This document shows, one piece after another, positions 35,986 to 43,910 of a DNA stretch of 58,114 nucleotides; position 1 is the first letter of the stretch, and each line of letters begins with the position of its first letter. The notes beneath the pieces were generated by a model, which saw nothing but the letters and a program-made list of their open reading frames with translations, ran no database searches and was not told the origin of the DNA. The translations under genes were made by a program, and so were the position numbers. Source of the stretch: Lactobacillus iners DSM 13335 (lineage in GTDB: Bacteria > Bacillota > Bacilli > Lactobacillales > Lactobacillaceae); contig NZ_GG700801.1 of the NCBI RefSeq assembly GCF_000160875.1, forward strand, positions 120,779-178,892, written 5' to 3'.

Positions 35986-37263
35986 TTATTTTAATTCTTT
36001 AGATGTAGTGGCATCAAAAGCTAACGCATTTTCATTATTCAAAGCGGGGATATTAGGAAAGATTAATTTTCCAATATTTGTTCCCACCTTAATCGGCATT
36101 GGCATTTTATTCATTGATAACTCGGCGTCTAACTTTTGACCTTTACTAATCCAAATACCAGTATCTTGATACAAACATGCACGCACTTCATTGATTGGCC
36201 TGTTTTTCACTTTGATCAGCGTTTTACCTGGAAATTGCGTCCAGCGTTTGTAGATATGCAAACTATAATTATTATAAAAGTATGCATACAACTTTTTGGT
36301 TTCAACAAATCGAGCGGGATCATTACCATTTAAGTGTCTAGCACCGATAATAACTGTTACGATTCTACGACCATTTTTGACTAAAGTACTAGCTAAACAC
36401 GCACCAGCAGCATCAGTGGTACCAGTCTTTAAACCATCAACTGGATATGCTTCATTATATTGACTCAATCCTTTTAACATTAAATTCCAATTAACCATTT
36501 TAAAAGTATTATGGCCATCTGGAAAATTCAATTTAGAAATTCTGGTTGTATCTAACACCTGGGGGAACTCTAATAACAAATGTTTGATCAAAATTCCCAT
36601 ATCACTAGCTGACAGCTCATTTTCAGCATCAGCATTTTTGTTTGAATCAGCATCCCTACCTAAGGTAAAATTAGGCAACCCACTAGGCGTGACAATTTGT
36701 GCTTGGCTAATGTGCCAATCTAGCAATTGTTTTCGCATCATGCCAACAAATTTTTTAGATGAACCTGCAACAGCAGAAGCTAAAACCATAGCTGCACCAT
36801 TAGCAGACTGAATTAATGTAGCTTGATATAATTGCCTAATTGTATATTGATGACCTAATTGTAAAGGGACATTGGAATATTCTGGATTTTTACTCACCGC
36901 AATAGCTTCTCTACTAGGCATCACCTTAGTTTGCCACGAAATTTTACCAGCATTGATTGCTTTTAAAGTTAAATATATAGTAAGCAACTTAGACATTGAC
37001 GCCACTGGCAACTTTTGTTTAATATTTTTAGCGTACATAATCTGCCCGCTTTTTAGATCATATATAATAGCTGCTTTAGCATTCAAAGCTAAGTTATCTT
37101 GAGCATAATTATCACATATCTCCGTCTTAGTTTGGGTTGGCACCTCTATATAAGTTCTGCGATATCTAAATACCTTCCAACCAAATATAATTAAGCAAAC
37201 AAAAGCTACAAGAAATATTATTATCTGATAATTTTTAAATGAGTTATTATTTTTCAATTTCAT
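35986..37263 (-). CDS. dacA: D-alanyl-D-alanine carboxypeptidase (DacA type)
   Basis: A 425-residue serine-type penicillin-binding protein that trims the terminal D-Ala of peptidoglycan stem peptides. Start chosen at the ATG at 37263, since GGTGATAA sits upstream; a frame start at 37275 lies inside the previous gene. One N-terminal membrane anchor (about 13-32). Active-site motifs: SMSK in PVASMSKLLT, SAN in QSANGAAM, KTG in DGLKTGTTDAAG. A C-terminal PBP5-type beta domain follows. The start overlaps the end of the alpha-glucosidase gene by 17 bases, so expression is coupled to sugar metabolism. Confidence 0.93.
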   Translation of the reverse strand: MKLKNNNSFKNYQIIIFLVAFVCLIIFGWKVFRYRRTYIEVPTQTKTEICDNYAQDNLALNAKAAIIYDLKSGQIMYAKNIKQKLPVASMSKLLTIYLTLKAINAGKISWQTKVMPSREAIAVSKNPEYSNVPLQLGHQYTIRQLYQATLIQSANGAAMVLASAVAGSSKKFVGMMRKQLLDWHISQAQIVTPSGLPNFTLGRDADSNKNADAENELSASDMGILIKHLLLEFPQVLDTTRISKLNFPDGHNTFKMVNWNLMLKGLSQYNEAYPVDGLKTGTTDAAGACLASTLVKNGRRIVTVIIGARHLNGNDPARFVETKKLYAYFYNNYSLHIYKRWTQFPGKTLIKVKNRPINEVRACLYQDTGIWISKGQKLDAELSMNKMPMPIKVGTNIGKLIFPNIPALNNENALAFDATTSKELK

Positions 37264-39532
37264 ATTTATCACCATCAGGCTTGTAAGTAAATTTCAATTT
37301 TTTACCATTAAGTTCAACAATTATTTTTTGATAATGTCGATCATATCCTGAATGAATCAAAGTTACCTCAGCAGCATTTTCATCTGCGTAAACATGATAC
37401 ACATTATATTTGCCTAATTGATAGTCAAAATCCAAGCCATTATCTTGATAGTGGTCATATTCAGCATGTGTACCATACAATTTAAATGTTATTTGATCAT
37501 ATTTTTGACAATCAACGTAATTTTCATAATGATCAACTGGCAATAATGTATTATCCTTGACAAATATTGGTAAAACCTCTAGTGGTGCATCTTTAATTAT
37601 ATATTGATTACCAGCATACACATCACCAGTCCAATAATCATGCCACTTACCTTGTGGCAAATACACCATTTTAGCTGTAACACCTGCTTGTAATACTGGC
37701 GATACAAGCACTTGATCACCAACCATGAATTGATCATTCATATTGGAAACTTTTTGATCAGCAGGATAATTAAGTATCAATGGTCGCATAATCGGTAAAC
37801 CAGTTTTAGATTCCTGATAAAACAAATCATACAAATAAGAAATAAATTGATATCTCAACTTAAGATATTTACGGTAAATAGATAAAGTTGGTGTGGGATA
37901 AGTCCATGGTTCTTGACTCCTAGTACCCATTGCTGCATGATTTCTCAACAATGGACTAAAAATTGCACCCTCAATCCAACGCACTAACAATTCTGCAGTA
38001 CAATCAGCACCAAATCCTCCGATATCAGTACCTGCAAATGAAAAGCCACTAAGCCCTAAATTACATAATTGCGGCACCATCATCTGCAAATGTGGCCATA
38101 AACTTTGATTATCACCGGTCCAGACCGTAGCATATTTTTGCGTTCCCGCATAAGCAGCACGCGTAATTACATATGGTCGTTTATTAGTTAATTTTTTTAA
38201 TCCTTCATAAGTAGCCTTATCCATATAATGTCCATAAACATTATGCATTTGGGCGTGTGTGGTCGGCATCTCCTCATGATGAAATACAATATTATCAGGT
38301 ATTTCACCTCTAAAACTTGCTGGTTCATTCATATCATCCCAAATACCAGAAACACCTAAATTGACCAAAAACTTAATATTTTTTGACCACCAAGAACGTA
38401 CTTCTTCACGACCAAAATCAGGAAAAACACTATCTCCTGGCCAGACTTCATTAACATAAATGGTGCCATCAGGATTTTTAACAAAATATCCTTTTTCTAA
38501 GCCTTCTTGATATATGCCATAATTTTTATCTAGTTTTACACCGGGGTCAATAATAGTTACCACATGTAATCCCATTTTGTTCAACTTTTTAACAAAATCA
38601 TGCGGGTCTGTATAACTATCATTACGCCACGTAAACACTCTAAAGCCATCCATATAATCAATATCTAAATGAATAACATCACATGGCAAATTATGTTTAC
38701 GCAACAATCCAGCTATCCGTTCTACTTCTGCCTGAGTAGCACTATAGCCCCAACGAGATTGTTGATAGCCTAAAGTCCATTTTTGAGGTAATGGTGTTCT
38801 ACCAGTTAAATACGTATAATTAGATACAATATTTTTAATAGTGTCACCAACTATTAAATAAACATCTAATTCAGCTTTTTCAGAAGAATAATAGTAATAA
38901 TCATTACTTTCTTTGCCAAGATCCCAATGTGCTTTAAATGTATTATCTACAAAAATACCATAGGGATGTGAATTTTTAACACCAATTAAAAATGGAATAG
39001 ATTTATACAACTTAGTAAAACTTTCCACCTGTGGTTTAGGATTATCAGTATTCCAGTCATCGTACTCATACCCACGCTTATTAAGAAATCCAGTTTTATC
39101 ACCCAAGCCATAAAATTGCTCATCTTCAGCCAGTTCATTAACAAACATAATCGATCCAGCAGAAGAGTCCGCAGGTATCAAATGACCCTCAGCTTCAGCT
39201 AATTTCCTTTGTTCTGGTGTTAATCCTCTATCCAATGGTTTTAATTCACCATGATAATTCTTAATTAAAGAATTCCCATCATAGTCATACAAATCAAAAC
39301 GCAAATCAGGTTTTACTAACAATTTTAATCTATTTGTTTTAATTTCTAGCTGATCGTCTTTTTCAAAAACTTTATAATCTACATCTATTTTTTTATTTCC
39401 CTCAATAGCAGCAGATTTTTTGACATCAGAACCTGTATAAAGTCTAACTATATCAGCCGTAATAATATCTACTTTCAACTTTTGCTGATTATTTGTAATT
39501 ATTAAATGTTGTTTATTATCTAAAAAATCCAT
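37247..39532 (-). CDS. GH31 alpha-glucosidase
   Basis: A 761-residue intracellular glycoside hydrolase without signal peptide, releasing glucose from alpha-linked oligosaccharides such as maltose, isomaltose or pullulanase products. The N-terminal beta domain contains FYGLGDKTG; the catalytic nucleophile is in GIWDDMNEPASF and the acid/base in WTGDNQSLW. The HLDIDYMDG substrate segment is present. Its ATG follows the nnrD stop codon directly, and its ribosome-binding site GAGAGG lies inside nnrD, so they are coupled. A cre-like box precedes the operon. Could act on other alpha-glucosides; exact linkage cannot be predicted. Confidence 0.93.
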   Translation of the reverse strand: MDFLDNKQHLIITNNQQKLKVDIITADIVRLYTGSDVKKSAAIEGNKKIDVDYKVFEKDDQLEIKTNRLKLLVKPDLRFDLYDYDGNSLIKNYHGELKPLDRGLTPEQRKLAEAEGHLIPADSSAGSIMFVNELAEDEQFYGLGDKTGFLNKRGYEYDDWNTDNPKPQVESFTKLYKSIPFLIGVKNSHPYGIFVDNTFKAHWDLGKESNDYYYYSSEKAELDVYLIVGDTIKNIVSNYTYLTGRTPLPQKWTLGYQQSRWGYSATQAEVERIAGLLRKHNLPCDVIHLDIDYMDGFRVFTWRNDSYTDPHDFVKKLNKMGLHVVTIIDPGVKLDKNYGIYQEGLEKGYFVKNPDGTIYVNEVWPGDSVFPDFGREEVRSWWSKNIKFLVNLGVSGIWDDMNEPASFRGEIPDNIVFHHEEMPTTHAQMHNVYGHYMDKATYEGLKKLTNKRPYVITRAAYAGTQKYATVWTGDNQSLWPHLQMMVPQLCNLGLSGFSFAGTDIGGFGADCTAELLVRWIEGAIFSPLLRNHAAMGTRSQEPWTYPTPTLSIYRKYLKLRYQFISYLYDLFYQESKTGLPIMRPLILNYPADQKVSNMNDQFMVGDQVLVSPVLQAGVTAKMVYLPQGKWHDYWTGDVYAGNQYIIKDAPLEVLPIFVKDNTLLPVDHYENYVDCQKYDQITFKLYGTHAEYDHYQDNGLDFDYQLGKYNVYHVYADENAAEVTLIHSGYDRHYQKIIVELNGKKLKFTYKPDGDKYEIEK

Positions 39533-40405
39533 CTACTGCCTCTCAACATCATTATTGTTATATTCGTATTTCTTTAGTAATTGCGGCAGCAATGCACTAA
39601 TTGCAGTAGGTCGGACAATATAATTTTTTCTATAAATAATATCTCCTGCTAAAGAATGCAAGTAAACAGCACTTGCTACAGCATTTAATTCCCCGCCAAA
39701 CTGTCCACATATACCGCCAATAATACCTGACAAAGTATCACCACAACCACCAGTAGCCATACCTGGATTGCCTAAAGGATTTTCCAATATATTACCAAAT
39801 TGATCATATATTTTAGTTTTATTAGACTTTAATACCAAAATACAATTTTTTTGTGGAAATAGACCATTTAAAGCTGTCTGATTAGCACTATCATTTTGAT
39901 ATTGCACTCTAATGTTACTCAACCGCTGCCATTCTATCTGATGCGGTGTAATAATTATTTTCTTAGCCTGATGTGCAATGACGCTAGTATCTGTAGCAAT
40001 TATATCCAATGCACTTGCATCAAGAACCACTATTTGATTGTTAGTAACAGTTGCTTTAACAAGTTGCAAGATTTTTTTGGCACCTGCATCTATTCCCATC
40101 CCCATACCACAAACTATCACATCCATCTGTGGTATTAATTTACTTAAATTCTGCTCATCACGCCAATCTACATACATAATTTCAGGATCACGAGCATGCA
40201 AAGAAGCTACATTAATCGAATGCGTTGCTGCACAAATTAAGCCGGCACCTGCACCTAATGCACCTTCAGCAGACATAATTAAGGCACCGCCGAAGTTAAG
40301 ATTACCACCTATTAACAAAATCTTACCGTAATCACCCTTATGCGTATTAGATTTTCGAGGCGTAATGGTTTCATAAAGTATATTTTCTTCAATTTTTTTC
40401 ATCAT
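39533..40405 (-). CDS. nnrD: ADP-dependent NAD(P)H-hydrate dehydratase
   Basis: A 290-residue repair enzyme that dehydrates the damaged cofactor NADHX/NADPHX back to NAD(P)H. Family marks: KGDYGKILLIGG, the VVLDASAL segment, IITPHQIEW and the signature GNPGMATGGCGDTLSGIIGG. No NnrE epimerase domain is fused. No good ribosome-binding site precedes the ATG at 40405, so translation may be weak. It is first in an operon with the GH31 alpha-glucosidase and dacA. Confidence 0.93.
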   Translation of the reverse strand: MMKKIEENILYETITPRKSNTHKGDYGKILLIGGNLNFGGALIMSAEGALGAGAGLICAATHSINVASLHARDPEIMYVDWRDEQNLSKLIPQMDVIVCGMGMGIDAGAKKILQLVKATVTNNQIVVLDASALDIIATDTSVIAHQAKKIIITPHQIEWQRLSNIRVQYQNDSANQTALNGLFPQKNCILVLKSNKTKIYDQFGNILENPLGNPGMATGGCGDTLSGIIGGICGQFGGELNAVASAVYLHSLAGDIIYRKNYIVRPTAISALLPQLLKKYEYNNNDVERQ

Positions 40406-40411
40406 AATTAT

Positions 40412-40425
40412 TACAAACGCTTACA
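40412..40425. promoter_or_regulatory. cre-like box before nnrD/alpha-glucosidase
   Basis: Minus strand TGTAAGCGTTTGTA matches the cre consensus at 12 of 14 positions. It is 7 bases ahead of the nnrD ATG and downstream of a TATAAG/TATAAT region. Confidence 0.5.
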
Positions 40426-40485
40426 TCTTGACTTATACTATTTTTTTGTTATTATAACACATAGGCAAAAGCTTTAATATAGCAA

Positions 40486-40569
40486 GCCTCAATGGCGGAA
40501 TTGGCAGACGCGCAGCGTTCAGGTCGCTGTTCACGTTAGTGAGTGCAGGTTCGACTCCTGTTTGAGGCA
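40486..40569 (+). tRNA. tRNA-Leu (anticodon CAG)
   Basis: 84-nt class II tRNA: acceptor GCCTCAA pairs with TTGAGGC, D-arm TGGCAGA, anticodon stem CAGCG/CGCTG with loop TTCAGGT (CAG at 40520-40522), a long variable arm and the TPsiC arm GGTTCGACTCC. CCA is not encoded. Confidence 0.96.
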
Positions 40570-40702
40570 TAGTACTTTGTTGATATATCAAAGTTTACAT
40601 TCAATTTACTGGCAAGCAATTTGCAAAACAAAATATTCTTTACGAAAAAATAAAAGAACTATATACTGAATATAAAGAATTGTTCAGATATAGTTCTGTT
40701 GT
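40570..40702 (+). other. Spacer between tRNA-Leu and its terminator
   Basis: No convincing gene. It contains the inverted repeats ACTTTG/CAAAGT near 40572 and AGAACTATAT/ATATAGTTCT (about 40652-40697). An open frame runs through the last part and across the terminator but has no start codon or ribosome-binding site, so I read this as non-coding or a gene scrap at the prophage edge. Confidence 0.4.
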
Positions 40703-40733
40703 AGCTGTTAGTTTAATCGCTAACAGCTTTTTT
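40703..40733 (+). terminator. Terminator downstream of tRNA-Leu
   Basis: AGCTGTTAG, eight-base loop, CTAACAGCT then TTTTT. Perfect 9-bp stem. Confidence 0.9.
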
Positions 40734-40780
40734 AATATGTTAACTTAATTATGTCTATGACTTTCTCTCCAACTAACAGC

Positions 40781-41062
40781 TTAGAACTTTTCACGACCTA
40801 CAGATTCACCCCAGTTTATCTCTTTGGATTTTCCTGAATGTTCTTGATTCCATTCAGCCCAATACTTTTTATAATCAAATCCTTTAAAAAGTTCTTTTAA
40901 ATTTTTGGGCTTTTTCTTCTTTCTTAAAATTATTTCTTTATCATTGTTAACACTTATATCAAAAACAGTTGGTGAATTACCAATACCAGCTTGAGTTAAT
41001 ACTGACTTAGGCAATCGCACCGCCATTGAGTTCCCCCATTGTTTTAAATTCACAGTACGCAT
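40781..41062 (-). CDS. Orphan AbrB/MazE-type antitoxin
   Basis: A 93-residue protein from the ATG at 41062. The N-terminal half is a swapped-hairpin AbrB fold, with RTVNLKQWGNSMAVRLPK typical of MazE/PemI antitoxins that bind operator DNA. The acidic-basic C-terminal half (LKELFKGFDYKKYWAEWN) would bind the toxin. No toxin follows: the 15 codons after its stop are short and unrelated. It is therefore an orphan, or a phage-derived regulator. A palindrome over its promoter suggests autoregulation. Confidence 0.8.
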   Translation of the reverse strand: MRTVNLKQWGNSMAVRLPKSVLTQAGIGNSPTVFDISVNNDKEIILRKKKKPKNLKELFKGFDYKKYWAEWNQEHSGKSKEINWGESVGREKF

Positions 41063-41126
41063 AATCTCTAACCCCTTTTTTAAGAAACACTTATACCTCA
41101 ACATATAGCATCAATATGTTATTTTT

Positions 41127-41155
41127 AGTATCTACTTTTGTAGATACAATGTAAA
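41127..41155 (-). promoter_or_regulatory. Promoter and palindromic operator of the antitoxin gene
   Basis: Minus strand TTTACA (41150-41155), 17 bp, GATACT (41127-41132). A perfect palindrome GTATCTAC-TTTT-GTAGATAC (41128-41147) covers the -10 and spacer, as expected of an autorepressed antitoxin gene. Confidence 0.7.
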
Positions 41156-41171
41156 CACGTTTTTTATATGC

Positions 41172-41231
41172 AAAAAAACCTAGAGAAATACTCTGATATG
41201 TACCCAGAATACTGGACACATATCATTAGGT
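41172..41231 (-). terminator. Branched terminator after the HD-domain gene
   Basis: On the minus strand an outer helix ACCTA/TAGGT encloses a long arm (TGATATGT and CCAG pairing with CTGG and ACATATCA) and a small GAG/CTC arm, followed by TTTTTTT. It starts just after the stop codon at 41237. Confidence 0.6.
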
Positions 41232-41236
41232 GGTGG

Positions 41237-41653
41237 TTAGTTTAATAGACAGTTCTTTGCTGTTTTATATTTATCATATCTTCTCTTATCTTTTTCTGTA
41301 ATTTCTTTCAAACGTGATAAATTCATATTATCACTTAAATCAGCCAACTTTACTTCTCTAGCTATCATATTCTTTTTCACTTCTTGTATATAATCAAAAT
41401 AATCTACTGATTTATTATGAGTTAATAATTTAATAGCTTCTTTTTGCTCCTCATCAATGAAATAGAAATCCGAAAAGTCAAATTTTTCACTGTCTTCTAA
41501 TACATCGTGCAACAAAGCAACAACTTTCACTCGTAAGCTCTTAACACCTTGAGATACTCTAAACGGATGAAAAAAATAAAGATGTCCTCCTTTATCTTTT
41601 TGCCCCCAATGTGCAATCAATGCAATAATAAATGCTCTAAGATAATTGAGCAT
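41237..41653 (-). CDS. HD-domain protein (ppGpp hydrolase-like)
   Basis: A 138-residue single-domain protein related to the hydrolase half of RelA/SpoT enzymes. Visible marks: an early His in ALIAHWGQKDKGG, then HPFRVSQGV, the HD pair in VALLHDVLED, and VKLADLSDNMNLSRL near the C-terminus, which is the usual KxxD...N segment. It could remove 3'-pyrophosphate from ppGpp or act on another nucleotide; no synthetase domain is present. GGAGGAA precedes the ATG, and the gene overlaps the upstream small gene by 17 bases. It lies in the prophage remnant, downstream of a MuF toxin scrap. Confidence 0.8.
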   Translation of the reverse strand: MLNYLRAFIIALIAHWGQKDKGGHLYFFHPFRVSQGVKSLRVKVVALLHDVLEDSEKFDFSDFYFIDEEQKEAIKLLTHNKSVDYFDYIQEVKKNMIAREVKLADLSDNMNLSRLKEITEKDKRRYDKYKTAKNCLLN

Positions 41654-41831
41654 AATATTCCTCCTTAGTTATATTCTCAGCATATATTGATCCTAAATCT
41701 ATTTTAGAATAGAAGTCATCAAAAATTTCTTTGCCACTCTTAATACAAAAAAACATTCCGCCTTCCCGCTTTACGAATTTTTTATAATCGGGGCAATAGT
41801 AATATTCTGTAGAAGTTAAGAATTTAGTCAT
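41637..41831 (-). CDS. Hypothetical 64-residue protein
   Basis: Begins MTKFLTSTEYYYCPDYKKF at the ATG at 41831 with AAGGATTG upstream. Rich in Tyr, Asp and Glu, with two cysteines (YYYCPDY and MFFCIKSG) 20 residues apart; no membrane segment. I do not recognise it. It overlaps the HD gene by 17 bases and follows the CPCC-like gene by 16 bases, so the three form a small operon. As a small acidic protein behind a toxin-like domain it is a possible immunity protein, which is only a positional argument. Confidence 0.6.
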   Translation of the reverse strand: MTKFLTSTEYYYCPDYKKFVKREGGMFFCIKSGKEIFDDFYSKIDLGSIYAENITKEEYYAQLS

Positions 41832-41847
41832 GTTAATCAATCCTTAT

Positions 41848-42048
41848 TTATTTAATCTTTAATCCTTTGGCATAAGCTTCTTTAGCCTCTGCCAAGGTCA
41901 TTTTATTTGGACCACCGTCAATATTGGTCTCTCCCGTATTTTCCCAGTTACACTCGCATACATCAAAAAGCGGCACAATTCTTTCACAAACAGGGCAGTG
42001 AATACACTCTTCACCATTAATTAGAATGATCTCTGTTGTGGTTTTCAT
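41848..42048 (-). CDS. CPCC-like cysteine-rich small protein
   Basis: A 66-residue protein with a zinc-ribbon-like pattern: CIHCPVC, then CEC 12 residues on, followed by the tail NIDGGPNKMTLAEAKEAY. That tail and the spacing resemble CPCC-family proteins (PF14206), whose function is unknown. AAGGGGAG precedes the ATG. It begins inside the end of the MuF toxin-domain frame (32-base overlap), the position where immunity genes of phage MuF toxins usually lie. Confidence 0.65.
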   Translation of the reverse strand: MKTTTEIILINGEECIHCPVCERIVPLFDVCECNWENTGETNIDGGPNKMTLAEAKEAYAKGLKIK

Positions 42049-42855
42049 TATAATAATTCTCCCCTTCTTTTGGCCTTAACAAAGTATTAATCCTAACTTT
42101 TCCTGTACTAGTTCGACTACCTATAGCAATGATATTATTTTTCTTATCGTATCTAACTCTTCTACCGCTATTTGTATCGTAACATATTATATTGTTTCCA
42201 ATTGATTCTGATAATAGCACTGAAGCTATTTCATTATATTTTTCTTTAGTTAATTCATAATGAAATTCATTGCTATGCTTATTAAAATGACCATTTAAAG
42301 ATTTTTCGCTAGGAAATTTTGCTTGAAGCCATTCAGCACGTTCTGCTAATTCTTTGTACTCTTTAGAATTATTATACTTAATTTTTTGGAAATCTGACAA
42401 TGACACTTGCATCCTTTTTCCTAACGTTTCTGAAAGTGCCTTATACTCTGCTCTATCTTCTTGTTCCTCCATCGATTGGCACGCTTTCACTTTTTCTGCT
42501 TTCGCCCCTCCTTGTGCGGGAAGTATTCTATCGAACAAGTGCAATGAGCATGTCGCCTAAAAATTTCTTTATCAATAGTTTTTTTATTGTATTTAAACGT
42601 TCCGACACGTTCTGTGCAAAATTCGCAATCTGCACCAGAAGTCGATCTCTTTTTATTTGATCCTCTGCCTAACTTACGCACAATCTTCGGAGATAACCCT
42701 AACTTGTAATGTAATTCGACATTTTTCTTCATCGTGTCAGCTACTACCGAACGTGCAAAGCTAGTCATCGCTTGTTCAACTTTTGGGGCAACCTCTGAAT
42801 ATCGTTCAGCATTACAAGCAACTTCGACAAGATTTTTAGCCTTGACTTCATCCAT
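42017..42855 (-). pseudogene. Broken phage MuF minor capsid protein with C-terminal BECR-type toxin domain
   Basis: Two overlapping frames form one gene. The upstream frame (42487-42855) has the C-terminal part of a phage minor head (MuF) protein, with GADCEFCTERVGTF and the FRRHAHCTC zinc-type end. After a one-base loss near 42500 (restoring one A in the CGAAAGC run joins the frames) the downstream frame continues (42017 to about 42500) with a helical linker and a domain HFNKHSNEFHYEL ... RRVRYDKKN ... TLLRPKEGENYY, which looks like a Barnase-EndoU-ColicinE5-RelE (BECR) nuclease as found fused to MuF proteins. The N-terminal portal-binding part is missing; the first codon sits right behind an antirepressor scrap, so a deletion joined early and late phage genes. 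Confidence 0.75.
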
Positions 42856-42857
42856 AT

Positions 42858-43277
42858 TTACCTGATAAGCTTAGCCAACTCGCCAACTAAAATTGAACGA
42901 TTGCTTGTAGCTACTGCGTCTGCAAATAGTGCTTTTGGTTTCATTTCAGCGATTTGAATATCTTTTTTCTTTAGCTGATCGGCAGTTTGTTGAAGTAAGT
43001 CGGCTAAGGTTGACCTGATCTATCATGTGCGATGTCGTATACCTTTTTGTCAATCATATAAACGCCTTTGTAAAAAAATAGCTGGCAATACTTCAGACTT
43101 TACCCAATCGGCAAATTTCTCAGCTTCAGGTTTGCGTGATTGAAAAATCAGCTTGTATAGATTAGGTTCACTTCTAAAATTCATTTTCTGAATTCCACCT
43201 TGCGTAAGGGGGGCGGCGTTTCGCCTTTCCCTTTGGTTATAATTTTTGTGCGTTTTTTTTAGTACTTTTGCCCCAAA
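42858..43277 (-). pseudogene. Decayed phage antirepressor (Bro-N plus KilA-C)
   Basis: Three frames together read as one antirepressor. The first (about 43277 to 43060) has PLTQGGIQKMNF and EPNLYKLIFQSRKPEAEKF, typical of the end of a Bro-N domain. A shift at a T7 run near 43075 leads to GVYMIDKKVYDIAHD, and another near 43010 to LADLLQQTADQLKKKD and the KilA-C phrase ALFADAVATSN...ILVGELAKLIR. The N-terminal half of Bro-N is missing and the C-terminus is cut at 42858. Not functional as it stands. Confidence 0.8.
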
Positions 43278-43319
43278 TTATATAGTTCATTGTTATTTTG
43301 TATAATGAACACATATCTT

Positions 43320-43418
43320 TTAGTAAGTTAATCGGTATTTTTGAACTTTTAAATATTTGGCTGCTTCCCTTTGCGTCAGTCCTTTATTAACTCTTGCAGC
43401 CTTAAGTGTAATTTGCAT
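43320..43418 (-). pseudogene. Truncated phage XRE/Cro-like regulator
   Basis: Frame of 32 codons: MQITLKAARVNKGLTQREAA followed by KYLKVQ. This is the first two helices of a helix-turn-helix regulator common in Lactobacillus phages, which should be about 65-70 residues. It stops before the recognition helix is complete. AGAGGGC precedes the ATG. Probably the old cro-like gene of the prophage. Confidence 0.65.
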
Positions 43419-43444
43419 TTTTGCCCTCTACTTTCTTAGTTTTT

Positions 43445-43540
43445 TTACAATAGTTTGAAGAGATCTAGAAGTAAATTTATTATACCTAGTCCTAGCAATA
43501 CCCATAACACTATTTCTAATCGCTTTTTATTTTTATTCAT
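43445..43540 (-). CDS. 31-residue hydrophobic mini-protein
   Basis: MNKNKKRLEIV, then one hydrophobic helix (LWVLLGLGIINLLLDLFKLL). A basic head and a single membrane segment resemble small phage membrane peptides or type I toxins, but I know no family match. Its ribosome-binding site is weak. The core aligns with the 29-residue peptide at 44043-44132 (LW..I.L.I..L...LFKL), so the two are probably paralogues. Confidence 0.45.
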   Translation of the reverse strand: MNKNKKRLEIVLWVLLGLGIINLLLDLFKLL

Positions 43541-43583
43541 GGTATACTTTTGAGTGAGTTTTTAAGCTCAATAATTAAGGGAA

Positions 43584-43715
43584 TTATTTCCCATCAATTA
43601 TTTCTATTAGTTTGATGACTAATTCAATAAGCTTTTCTAGCAAACCGAGAGTTGCGGTTGCAAGAGCTAGCTTACGAGTTGGTCATCTTTTTTAGTGTTC
43701 TTTTTTCTCACTCAT
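43584..43715 (-). pseudogene. Frameshifted amphipathic mini-protein
   Basis: An AAAGGAGG site precedes ATG 43715, but the frame (MSEKKEH) stops after seven codons. Two small indels would join it through KKDDQLV to an open tail reading LALATATLGLLEKLIELVIK and LIEIIDGK, stop at 43584. The tail is amphipathic and shares ELV.KLI with the intact 40-residue peptide at 44208-44330. It looks like a dead second copy of that gene. Confidence 0.5.
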
Positions 43716-43871
43716 TAACCTCCTTTCAACTAAAATTTGTATATCAAATAGATCTTCTAAATATTGAATACCTTTGTCTGTAATCCTATAAGTAGTATTT
43801 TTAACGTGTTTTGCAAATCCTTTATGTTCTAAGAATTCCCAAGCAAGATATGGATTATCAGCATATACCAT
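43692..43871 (-). CDS. Hypothetical 59-residue phage protein
   Basis: MVYADNPYLAWEFLEHKGFA, then TTYRITDKGIQYLEDLFDI; it resembles a winged-helix fragment (a TYRITDKGIQYL wing-type phrase is common in such folds). No good ribosome-binding site. It ends in the same stop codon as the broken MSEKKEH frame, so the natural end may have been different. Uncertain whether it is still a gene. Confidence 0.4.
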   Translation of the reverse strand: MVYADNPYLAWEFLEHKGFAKHVKNTTYRITDKGIQYLEDLFDIQILVERRLMSEKKEH

Positions 43872-43910
43872 TTTAGGATATTAAGCATCTTCTTTTTTAA
43901 CTGCATATAC

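Noticed and set aside
40486..40569. tRNA-Leu as the phage attachment site
   Set aside because: The tRNA borders the remnant, but I found no repeat of its 3' end near 45440-45560, so an att pair cannot be shown.
40600..40747. Open frame between tRNA-Leu and the antitoxin gene
   Set aside because: No start codon or ribosome-binding site, and it runs through a perfect terminator hairpin.
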